Shown: positions 46,440 to 55,300 of the stretch, piece after piece
How the letters are laid out: the number at the start of each line of letters is the position of its first letter
Numbering within the stretch: the first letter of the stretch is position 1
Assembly: GCA_031763025.1 (NCBI GenBank)
Contig: JASSKH010000021.1
Location: forward strand, 4,154,001 to 4,218,000
Source: Macrocystis pyrifera
Lineage: Eukaryota; Sar; Phaeophyceae; Laminariales; Laminariaceae
DNA length: 64,000 bases
Reading direction: 5' to 3'
The notes under the pieces: model-generated
What the model was told of the DNA's origin: nothing
The model's database searches: none
What the model saw: only the letters and a program-made list of their open reading frames with translations
Translations under genes and position numbers: made by a program

Positions 46440-47371
46440 ACCCTCGGCCGGCCCATTTTTTTTTCTCGAACAAAGTATGATGTATTTCGAAGCCTTGTTG
46501 ACACCAGTTGGTCAGCAAGGCGTTGTCGAAACGCTACATCTAAGCCGTACTGTTATTGCTATGATCGTGTTCATGTCTTGCTATGTCTATGTAGTTGGTT
46601 TGTTCTTGTTTGTTATTCATGTTTGTTAATATTTTTTTTTTTCGCTCAATCTTGGTTTAATCACTGTTGTTTGTGGTTTTTGGAAAACGATTGGCCTCGC
46701 CGGCGTTGACACCCGATCCGTGGCCGAGGTTTTTTCCACATTCGCAAACCCGCATCACATATTTCCTGCCCCCTTGGTTCTGCTTCCTGTCGTGATAATC
46801 TAGCCACTCCTGCTGATTGATGGGTAGTGGCGTATGCGCCAATTTCGCCGGCCTCTGTTCATTGTGTGCCCGCGCCGTGACCAAGATTGGGCAGTTTTGT
46901 TTGCCGGACCTGGACCGGCCGAACCACCCCCCCCCCCCAGCAGCAGCAGCACAGCAGCAGCAGCAGCAGCAGCCCTGGCAGCAGCAGCCCTAGTAGCAGC
47001 TGCTCCATCTTTTTTCGATGGCTTGGTGTTGCAGTAGGTGGTGCCACATATAGCCGAACATCGGGCTTGTCGTTTATTTTCAAGGCGGCTTGCACGCAAA
47101 AGGTTGTGCAAAATATAGCCTTGCGTTCGGAGCATTTTGTGGCTACCGCCGTCAAGCTCAGGGTTCTTGCAGCCAGCAAAGAAACCAAACTGCACCATGG
47201 CGCAACGACTCTTGATGTTGGTTCATACCCACATGAATCGGGAAGTTTTGGGGGCCAACACAACCAAGACGGAGGTGTACGTGCGCGTGTGTGCGCGCGG
47301 TTGCTAGAAAAGCGAGGGGCGCTCGTCGCGTGTCTCACCCAATCTCGCCGCGTTTTTTCGACGGTTTCGTA
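46440..47371. other. No firm gene; CAG repeat and decayed minus-strand sequence
   Basis: A poly(C) run with (CAG)n lies at about 46927-46995. Minus-strand frames at 46657-46884 (with CECGKNLGHGSG) and 46859-47338 look coding-like in places, but I cannot assign a family. They may be the remains of a transposase. Confidence 0.4.
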
Positions 47372-47580
47372 AAATTATGAAATACGTCAGCCGTGAGTTC
47401 GATTGGTTGAATAGTCGATACCCATCTTTGCAAGCTGCGCAATACGCCTGCTCTATGTTTCACTTCTAGTACGGGAGTTGTGCACAATTTAATATATATA
47501 TTATATATAGGAATTAATCACGAATTCTACAAGTTTGTGTGATAAGCCGTTCACGCGTATCCTGCATGTAGAAAAAAAGA
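47372..47580 (+). mobile_element. Family E copy
   Basis: AAATACGTCAGCCGTGAGTT, TTTGCAAGCTGCGCAATACGC, an (AT)n stretch, and GATAAGCC then ACGCGTATCC follow the order seen in the copy inside element B. Extra bases are present in the middle. Confidence 0.65.
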
Positions 47581-47957
47581 AGGAGAAAAAAGAAGCAGTT
47601 AATTGCTCTCGCCGCGTTATACCAAAGCCTACATTCTGTAGCGTTCAAAGCAGAGCCTCGTGGTGTACTGAGCTCGAGTCACCTGCCTGATCTACGCTGC
47701 CTAGGCTGCTAGATTTTAGGATCAGGTTGCACCGGGCAATGGATCAGGCGGTGTTTTGTTCGCCTATATATTTACACAGCAGTCCACTTGCTGTGCTGTT
47801 CCTTTCATCCTCGAACTCTGAACGCTCTGACCAATGACGAAGGAACGCCTGCTTCAAATCGTCTCGGTGGCTACACAGGTCGACGTTTCGAGGAGGATGT
47901 CGCGCTTCAAACTCCAGCTTAGAGACCGCCACAGGAAGCGAGCAGGAGCAGCGGGGG

Positions 47958-48360
47958 GGGGGGGGGGGGGGTGTACTTGATAGGGTGGGGATGGAGCTTC
48001 GGAGGCGGCTTAATACATAATATAATGTAAAGAGCACATCTTGAGACGGAGGAGGGAGCAAGGATAACAATGAAGTATTGTAGATATAGCATAGCGGAAA
48101 GTAGACATAGAAGGTAGCTAGGACTTGTGCATAGGTTCTGTATTTCCATCGTTTGCTTCTTTCAGGATTTGTTTTGAGTGATCAACGTTGAAGCTCGTGC
48201 TGCGCATTGTCGGATGGCAAGCATAATAATTAAGATGATGAAATGACTTGCTAATACCCAGTTCAAGTACTCTCGTCCCCAGTAACCCCCAGTTTAAGGT
48301 CAAGTGACTTGTTGTGTACAGGAATTAGTGCTGAGTCGTTTTTAATATAGGATGTAGTTT
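47958..48360 (-). mobile_element. Poly(C)-tailed retroposon in reverse orientation
   Basis: On the minus strand the sequence CCACCCTATCAAGTACA runs into a C-run of about 20 (47958-47977 as G on the plus strand). CTATCAAGTAC and poly(C) are also the end of repeat R copy 1. The body upstream on that strand is a different sequence, with GAGCTTCAACGTTGATCAC shared with 53750-53775. The 5' border is unclear. Confidence 0.5.
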
Positions 48361-48370
48361 ACTTTCAGAA

Positions 48371-48530
48371 ATGCCCCCCCCCCCCCCCCCGCCCTCATAC
48401 GACTACGGCCATGCATGATAATGAGTACACCCCCCCCCCCCCCACCCTCGGTTCTCCTTCTCGAAAGGGATGCGTGGTCAATGGTCAAATGACTAAGGCA
48501 AGCAACAAATAAGTACCTCCACCCCCCCCC
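48371..48530 (+). mobile_element. Chain of truncated poly(C) retroposons
   Basis: Three units in a row each end in C-runs: an unknown end; then about 40 bp of repeat R (ATACGACTACGGCCATGCAT, ending GAGTACA and C14); then about 65 bp of the LINE 3' end (CTCGAAAGGGATGCGTGG to GCAACAAATAAGTAC and C10). CCTCGGCCGGCCC follows, as it does after repeat R copy 2. Confidence 0.8.
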
Positions 48531-49260
48531 GCCTCGGCCGGCCCGAAATAAAAAGTGGAGTGTGAGTCCAGGATTTTTTTTTTCACTTCCCCTTGAACAC
48601 ACTAACATACAGTAGTGTATTAAAAGTATTATTCGCTATGGGCTGCATACCCTAACACCGTAGAACAACATATGCTGCGGTCAATACGAGCACCCACCAA
48701 TATCATGACACCCTAGCCTAAACACTACTATGTTGTCACAAAATCCAGAAAGTAGTTAACGTACTGTACTAGAGAAATGCTACGATTGTGTCTCGCTAAC
48801 ATTTAACATAAAAAAAGAGTACGTTGAACCCAGCAGCAACGACGGGACGCCACATGCGCAGCCCGCGCCAGCCAAAAATGGCTTCCATCCAGGGCATGAG
48901 CCTACAGGTTGTCCAAGCAAGTATTAAATAGTCGATCTGGTACCTTGCTACCCTGTCTGCCGTCTCCGTCCTGCGTTCGTCAACTATGCCCCACGCCCGG
49001 AGAGGATACGTCAGACAATAAATGCGAAACAAGCAAAGCTCGTCATCCACCCACGCCACAAGACACCTTCCAAAAAAAAAAGGACAAGAAGAGATAAATA
49101 TTAAAAGATAGCTCTCCGATAGGAATGACCATAATAATAAGAAAATCACGGAGGGTCTGTCAAAGCGCAGAAAGAAAAACAAACAAAGGAAGGCCACGTT
49201 CGAACCAACTGCTGCAGTTTGTCGGCACGAGTAGCATCGACATGTTCTACTTTCCATTTA
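48531..49260. other. No supported gene; paralogous empty site
   Basis: The stretch at about 48936-48990 (GGTACCTTGCTACCCTGTCT) matches the joined flanks of the TRIM element at 49399-50993. The minus-strand frame 48796-49257 is hydrophobic and unrecognised. Confidence 0.5.
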
Positions 49261-49365
49261 TTACGGGGGTCCATAGTTAATAGGAACTATGATATACATA
49301 AAAACCTATATATTTACCTAGTTTTACTAACAATATTTGGTCCTATTTACTATGGTCCCCCGTAA
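49261..49365. mobile_element. MITE1 copy
   Basis: 105 bp, opposite interior orientation to the copy at 29242. The ends are TTACGGGGGTCC and GGTCCCCCGTAA, with flanking TA at 49259-60 and 49366-67. Confidence 0.9.
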
Positions 49366-49398
49366 TAGTATACTGTAGACTGCCTGGTACCTTGCTAC

Positions 49399-50993
49399 TG
49401 CGACGGAGCAGCACATCCATTGTGTAGGAACGTATATACTCTTAAAGTGAACCTTATATGTGGTTGCACATAGCGCTTTGGGAATACCAGGTTTACCTGT
49501 GGACGAATTTTATATGGTTATACGTAGCGCGTTAGGAGCGTATCTGCAGGCGAATCTTATATGGCTGTACGTAGCGCTTTGGTAATCTTCTGTATGACAA
49601 TGTCACGGCAGAGAACATCAAGTTATAGTTTAGGGATCTTCTGTATGACAAGGTCCGGATAGACTGTATCTGCTTACAGGTAAGGTTTGGTCAACGTCTG
49701 GGCTGAGTTGTGTCCCCGACGACGCCCTCCTCGCTCAAACGGTTTATCTCTTTCCCTCAACTCACTTGTGGAGCGTTAATAAGAAGTTCGTGAACTACAA
49801 GCAGCGTGCTCTGCCCGGCATGGACATCCCTGTGCCCCTTACCAGCTTATATCTTTGCACCCGCTTCACATTTGGCGACGTCGGCTAGAACTGTTCGCCG
49901 CTGAGCTAGACGCACCTTCTTCTCACAACCTTCTTCTACCCTCCCCGACTCCTGTCACCGTGTGAGCATCATCGTGAGAGGCTTTCTATTTTTGAGTTCC
50001 GAGTCAAATTTTGTTTTACGTGTAGTAATCCTTGTCTGACGCGTTATACGATGGAGGTATAGCACATTTCTGCTAAAACGTTTTCTGAATGACGGGACTC
50101 CTTAACCTAAAATCGTCGGAATGCCAACCTTGTGTCGAAAAAACGACTTTTTCGCATGCTTGGGCCATGGGATTATTCATCGGGATGCAACTTAATTCTT
50201 GCTGAAGTCAGTTTTCGGGTGGGGTATGGAGCTCCTTAACGTCAAGTGAGGAGCCTGAGAAAAAATAGGGTGAACCTCTGGCGTAGAACGCGTCGTCCGG
50301 GTTTCTTGCGTTTTATGTTTTCTTTTTCCGGATAGTCGCTTATTTATTGAGTGAGGCGTCGAAGCCTCACTACGAGGTGTGTGGTAGATCTAACACCTCA
50401 TTTCTGTGTTGAATAGCCGCATCTTCGATCCTTCTTCCCGATTTCGGGATGATATGGTCATCATCCTTTATCTTCGTGTGATCTGCATCTTCGACTCTTC
50501 AGGGTGGGCTAATGTGATGGAGTAGCACATCCATTGTGTAGGAACGTATATACTCTTAAGTGAACCTTATATATGGTTGCACATAGCGCTTTGGGAATAC
50601 CAGGTTTACCTGTGGACGGATTTTATATGGTTATACGTAGCGCGTTAGGAGCGCGTATCTGCAGGCGAATCTTATACCTGGTATGGCTATACGTAGCGCT
50701 TTGGGAATCTTCTGTACGACAATGTCCCCCCTGGCAGAGAACATTATGTTATAGTTTAGGAATCTTCTGTATGACAAGGTCCCGACAGACTGTATCTGCA
50801 TACAGGTTAGTTTTGGTCAACATCTGGGCTGAGTTGTGTCCCCGACGACGCCCTCCTCGCTCTCACGAGTTCTCTCTTTCCCTCAACTCACTTGTGGAGC
50901 GTATGTAAGAAGTTCGCGAACTACAAGCAGCGTCTACCCAGCATCGACATCCCTGTGCCCCTTGCCAACTTATATCTCTGCACCCACTTCACA
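49399..50993 (+). mobile_element. Miniature LTR element (TRIM)
   Basis: Left LTR 49399-49870 and right LTR 50513-50993 (472 and 481 bp) begin TGCGACGGAG or TGTGATGGAG and end TTCACA. The 4-bp duplication CTAC flanks the element (49395-98 and 50994-97). The internal 642 bp starts TTTGGCGACG, a plausible primer-binding site, and ends with the purine stretch AGGGTGGG before the right LTR. There is no gag or pol. Within each LTR, 50-bp subrepeats (TATGGTTATACGTAGCGC and variants) are present. A paralogous sequence at 48936-48990 shows the unoccupied site. Confidence 0.85.
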
Positions 50994-50999
50994 CTACCC

Positions 51000-51175
51000 T
51001 GTCTGCCGTCTCCTTCCTACTTTCGTCCACTGCGGTTTTCCTTCTACTCCTCCTGTTGCCCTCGCCCCCCATTCCCTTGGTCGGCTTTCCTTCCAACCCT
51101 CCTGTTGCCCCCCATCCCCCCCCCATTCCCTTGGCCAACACCCACGGCGGATACGCATGATAGTGTGGTGGCTCA
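51000..51175. other. C/T-rich spacer
   Basis: CCCCCCATTCCCTTGG occurs twice within an imperfect duplication (about 51066-51140). Nothing else is recognised. Confidence 0.5.
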
Positions 51176-51784
51176 CCTGTGCTGCACACTGCCCACAAAA
51201 CACAAAAAAATCCCGACAACAAATACACTGGAAGCACGTCTGCCGCCGCGTTTTTTACGAGGACTTTTGGTTTGTCTCCTCTACCTCCGAACGTTTCAAT
51301 CGAGCCAAAATTTACCAGGGCTGATATGAGCTCCTTGGTGCACTCCCGTGAATGTGCCAAAGCGACAGCACTTTTCGTGTACTCCTTCAGGGCGCACCAT
51401 GTCGCTAAAGTCCGCTTGAATTTCTAATTTCTTGTACTATAGCCAAGTATGTTTTTTCTGCTGTAGAACGACCAGGAGGAGGAGAACCCAGAAGCTACGA
51501 GCACGTTTCTCCTTCTCGTTCTACACCAGAAAAAAACACTTGACTGCAGTATGTACAAGAAAACGAAAATTCAAGCGCCTATGGAACCACGTTTTCAAAC
51601 TTCAGCGACGGGGTCCGCCCCGAAGGAGAAAACTAACAGTGCTGTCGCTTTGGCGCACTCACGGGAGAGCTGGAGCAGAAAAATGAAAAGTCCTCGTGAA
51701 AAAAAAGGCGGCAGACGTGCTTCCATTGTCTTTGTTGTTGGGACTTTTGGCAATACCAGCTTTTTTGTGGGGAGTGCAACACAG
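51176..51784. mobile_element. Foldback element 1
   Basis: Two long inverted arms (about 51176-51440 and 51510-51784) share GAAGCACGTCTGCCGCCG with its complement, AAAAGTCCTCGT with its complement, and ends CTGTGCTGCAC and GTGCAACACAG. Reading inward, each arm keeps a frame with AHSRECTKELISAL-like sequence. Large inverted arms with a small centre are typical of foldback-type DNA elements. Confidence 0.7.
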
Positions 51785-51864
51785 CTGAATACTCGTAAGA
51801 TATTCAGGGCTTGGATACTGCGGGCTGTATGATAACTAATTCTATACGTAGCCCGAGATACTAT

Positions 51865-51908
51865 ATCATATCACATTAGCCCACCCTGAATAGTCGTATA
51901 TGCAGACC
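51865..51908 (-). mobile_element. Fragment of the TRIM element, reverse
   Basis: ATCACATTAGCCCACCCTGA, followed by GTCGTATATGCAGACC, is the complement of the interior-to-right-LTR junction of the TRIM at about 50480-50519. It lies between the two foldback elements. Confidence 0.6.
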
Positions 51909-51909
51909 A

Positions 51910-52600
51910 CCTGGGTTGCACTCCCCACACCAAAAAGCTGATATTGCCAAAAGTCCCGACAACAAAGACAATGGAAGCACGTCTGCCGCCGTTTTTATTA
52001 CGAGGACTTTTCGTTTTCTGCTCCAGCCGCTCCGAACATTTCCATCAAGCCAAAATTTGACAGGACAGATATGAGCTCCTTGGTACATTCCTCCTGTGAG
52101 TGCGCCAAAGGGACAGCACTTTTGGTGTCCTCCTTCGAGGCGGACCTCGTCGCTGAAGTTTGAAAATGTGGTTCCAGGCGCTTGAATTTTTGGTTTCTTG
52201 CACTGTAGCCAAATACTTTTTTTTCTGGTGTAGAACGAGAAGAACAAACGTACTCGTAGCTTCTGGGTTCTCCTCCTGGGCGTTCTACACCAGAAAAAAA
52301 ATACTCAGCTACAGCAGTACACGAAACAGGAAATTCAAGCGCCTGGAACCACATTTTCAAATTTTAGCGACGAAATCCGCCCCGAAGGAGCGCACGAAAA
52401 GTGCTGTCTCTTTGGCACGCGCACGGGAGAGCACCAAGGAGCTCATATCTGCCCTGCCAACTTTTGGCTCCATTAAAACGTTCGGATGAGCTAGACAATG
52501 AAAAGTCCTCGTAAAAAAAAACGGCGGCAGACGTGCTTCCATTGGCTTTGTTGTCGGGACGTTTTTTTTTTTTGTGTTTTTTGGGCAGTGCAACACAGGT
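51910..52600. mobile_element. Foldback element 2
   Basis: Inverted arms of about 300 bp (51910-52235 and 52270-52600) meet at a centre with GTTCTACACCAGAAAAAAA. The ends are CTGGGTTGCACTCCCCAC and GCAGTGCAACACAG. The arms resemble those of foldback element 1, so the two are copies of one family. The conserved frame in the arms (TKELISAL, NFG, then F) is again seen on both strands. Confidence 0.75.
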
Positions 52601-52900
52601 GGGGCTTGTGACTTTTCCCAGTGACTGACGCAGCCACTGGGCTCTAAACCGAAAAAACATTTTCGATCTGCATATCCCCTCCTTTTGTTCACTATTTTCA
52701 AGTTTAGTTACAGATTTTCTTGGCCATCCCTCCCTAGAATTTCCTACTTTGTCCAAGTGAATCAGAATGTGGATCTGTCGCCTAATCAGCTTTCAAAGCA
52801 ATAATATTGTAGCCCAGCAATAAGAAACAGAACGTCGCCAGGATTTCACCGCCCAATGCTTTCTACAAGTAACATTTTCTGACTCTTTCAAGTTTGTGTT
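52601..52900. other. Nothing recognised
   Basis: Unique-looking AT-rich sequence without a supported frame. Confidence 0.4.
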
Positions 52901-53370
52901 ATAAGGATTACCCCTGGGCAGGGTATTTGATCGATCTTTTACCCCTCCTACAATATACCTGGTAGCTCAGTGTAGGTTTTACCCTCCAGACGCATGTATA
53001 CGGTTATTATTCTTACGCCCCAAACATCCCGCCGTTCAGAGGAGGAGAGAGTGTTACAGGGATTACCCTGGGCTGGGTAATCGATCGATCTTTTACCCCT
53101 ATAGCTCAGTGGGTAGCACCTTCACATTTGACGTCGTCCAGGTCACGGGTTCTATAACCTCACTTCGAACGTTTCTTTTACAGAAACGCTTGCGCGTGCC
53201 TAAAAAAAAAAAATAACACATCTAACTGGTTCCCCAGGTAATGAAACGAAGCGGGTAGTGTTAAATGGATTACCCTGGGCTGGGTCGTAATCGATCGATC
53301 TTTTACCCCTATAGCTCAGTAGGTAACACCTTCACATCTGCCTTGAGGTCAGCATTTGTCTTGGAATTAT
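52901..53370 (+). repeat. Three tRNA-like SINE units in tandem
   Basis: GGATTACCCCTGGGCAGGG or GGATTACCCTGGGCTGGGT, then ATCGATCGATCTTTTACCCC, occurs at about 52907, 53056 and 53269. In units 2 and 3 it is followed by TATAGCTCAGTGGGTAGCAC, an A-box-like D-arm. Unit 2 continues with GGTCACGGGTTC, B-box-like, and ends in A12. The T-arm does not pair well, so these are tRNA-derived retroposons rather than working tRNA genes. Confidence 0.6.
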
Positions 53371-54136
53371 GAAGCAAATGTCATACACTTCAGTCGGCCT
53401 GTCGGCAGCTGTCACCATCGTACCAACAGGTACCAGGTAATCTCGGCCAGTTGTCTGTGATACCAATCCACCGATAGTCGGATGCGTACTCTGTTGTAAT
53501 TTGACTGTTTTACGACCGATGGATAACGATCTCAGGCAGAGGCGGCGCGGACGCGCGGACAGCTGTTAGGCTGATCCGTAATGATGCTGCATCGGTCTCA
53601 TATGCATGACCGGCCAGATTCGCACAAGACGTGCTAGCAGATAGGTTCAACAGGCGCTCTCCGGCCCACGCATAGATATTAACATCACGCCGAGTTCGTG
53701 AGTACTGTGAGAGAAACAAAACGAGAGTGGACGATCAAGGATCGTTACAAGTGATCAACGTTGAAGCTCATCATGCGGCGGCGAAGCCCCGTTTGCTATT
53801 CGCTAGGTGCAGGATCTCACTGGGATCCACATCCAGGGCATTGTGTATATCCCCTCATGACCCCTGTCCCTAATATCCATTTTGCAGTTTGAACCAGCCG
53901 CAGGGCATAGGTGTATATCCTCTCATGACCCCTGTCCCCTAATATCCATTTTGAACAAAAGTTATGGAACTCCCGAGCCGTCATTGCTTCGTTCCGGCAG
54001 CAGCAGACAGAGTGCTTTGCAAAGAGCTTGCGCCCTAATCTAACTGCATCAGAGAAGCGTTCACCAACCATTAAACGTACCCTGGCACGTGGGAAGCAGG
54101 GTTGCTGGTAGGTGAGGGACCCGCTTTTTTATATCC
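53371..54136. other. No firm gene; 68-bp duplication
   Basis: GTGTATATCCCCTCATGACC to ATATCCATTTTG occurs at about 53842-53885 and 53909-53954. A minus-strand frame (53817-54071) crosses it. GTGATCAACGTTGAAGCTC at 53752 is shared with 48178. The last part may be the 5' region of the gene at 54137. Confidence 0.45.
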
Positions 54137-54361
54137 ATGGATTTTGACAGAGATGCTATCGGATCGCTTGAGGACCTGCACAGGGAGTGGGATGGCCTAG
54201 AAACAGAGCGCGCAAAAGTGGAGGACCGGCTGCGGAGCTTCGATGCGGCGGGCAGGGGTGGCCCTGGATGGCGGAGTGGTGGGAGGGGGGGGTGGCAGAG
54301 GCAGCGGGTCTGGCGGCCGTGGTCAAGGGCAGGCTGGAGGCGGGGATTGGTCTAGAGATAG
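54137..54361 (+). CDS. Pinin-like protein, exon 1 (one-base frameshift)
   Basis: The ATG at 54137 opens MDFDRDAIGSLEDLHREW, a charged heptad-like helix of about 35 residues, followed by a Gly/Arg-rich (RGG) segment. A G8 run at 54285-54292 shifts the frame. With one G fewer, the RGG segment continues as GGRGQGQAGGGDWSRDR to a consensus donor (AGAGATAG, then GTGAGG, 54361/54362) in phase 2. That phase fits the exon at 61619 exactly. Pinin proteins act in spliceosome-associated complexes and have an N-terminal coiled coil, a Gly/Arg-rich stretch and a later RNRR-x-FG motif. The extra G may be a sequencing error or a real mutation. The gene identity is inferred. Confidence 0.55.
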
Positions 54362-55059
54362 GTGAGGAGGGCTGGCTTTTATCTGCAACAGGCTTTCTCT
54401 GGCTCGGTGCGTGTGTGGCCCTATACATACGGACACCACCTGTTGTTATGCGCCAATCGTGTATGTACGGATATGTGTTTGCGGCCGTACGAGTAGCTCA
54501 AAACTTGATTGAAGTCTAAGCTTGCTCTTGGTGCGTACATAACCACAGCGTGGTGAGAGTACTGAGTGCCAGCGGAACTCGTAGATGTATATGATACAGT
54601 ATGATACGCATCTATTCATAGGGCTGACAGATGTGCATGCTTTTTATTTCCATTTACGTAAGCTTATGTAAGCTGTGGACGGTTCTCAGGGTGTTGCTGT
54701 AACGTACACGGCCGTCCGAAATATTGAATCCCCTGTTGAACTGCTGCTGCTGTGGGTGGGTATGTGAGTGCTGCGGGCGAACCCGGAGATCTGGAAGACG
54801 GATGGATCTCAGCTCTGCGCCGTTCAACCGAAAATATACCTGAATATTTTTTGTTTCGGCCAATCACGAAGCAATGACTTCTTCTGTGCCTTCTATATAT
54901 TGTACTGGTACGTGGTACATGTAAAAGTACCAGCGCACACGGCAGTTGACGACGCAGCAGCAGAAGAGCAGCAGTAGATACAAACAAATACCCACGGCGC
55001 GAGTTTCACGTATACTCGTAGCGAGAGGTACCCTACCCTGTCACACCCAATTTGCAGGG
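54362..55059. other. Start of large intron, nothing recognised
   Basis: This is the first part of the presumed 7.26-kb intron. Short frames only. CTGCTGCTG at 54744 and GCAGCAGCAGAAGAGCAGCAG at about 54955-54975 are minor. Confidence 0.4.
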
Positions 55060-55066
55060 CGTTGTT

Positions 55067-55130
55067 CCCCCCCCCCCCTGCCAAAAAGATACTGAGTACC
55101 CCCCCCCCCCCCCCCCCCCCCCTGCCAAAG
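55067..55130 (+). mobile_element. Minimal poly(C) retroposon with target duplication
   Basis: CCCTGCCAAA occurs at 55076-55085 and again at about 55120-55129. Between them lies only AAGATACTGAGTAC and a C-run of about 24. GAGTAC plus poly(C) is the shared 3' end of the LINE and repeat R, so this is an extremely 5'-truncated insertion with a duplication of at least 7 bp (TGCCAAA). Confidence 0.7.
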
Positions 55131-55300
55131 ATGTCGGGAGACAGCACTTTCGCCCCTTGACGAACATCAACTTCTTGCCTTGGCATGCCTTGGACTGACA
55201 TAAAACTACGTACCTGGTAGGTTTCAGTGTGGAACCCCCTGCCCTACCAGCACACCCTTGACAGCGCGCGTTTTGCCTTGCTTGACATGTTTCCTGGCAT
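55125..55300 (-). repeat. Dispersed repeat, inverted partner of 60945-61125
   Basis: On the minus strand the order is ATGCCAGG, GGCAAAAC, GCTGTCAAGGGTGT, CCACAC, GTCAGTC, GGCAA, GCTGTCT, AAGTACTG-like and TGTC-ATCTTT-like words. It follows the plus strand of 60945-61125. Two opposed copies lie within the same intron. Confidence 0.55.

Noticed and set aside
46657..47338. PiggyBac-type transposase remnant
   Set aside because: A few Cys-containing stretches suggested a C-terminal zinc domain, but no DDE motif or ordered Cys/His pattern could be shown.
53098..53165. Functional tRNA gene
   Set aside because: The A- and B-box-like parts are present but the T-arm and acceptor do not pair, and the unit is repeated with an A tail, so a SINE is likelier.
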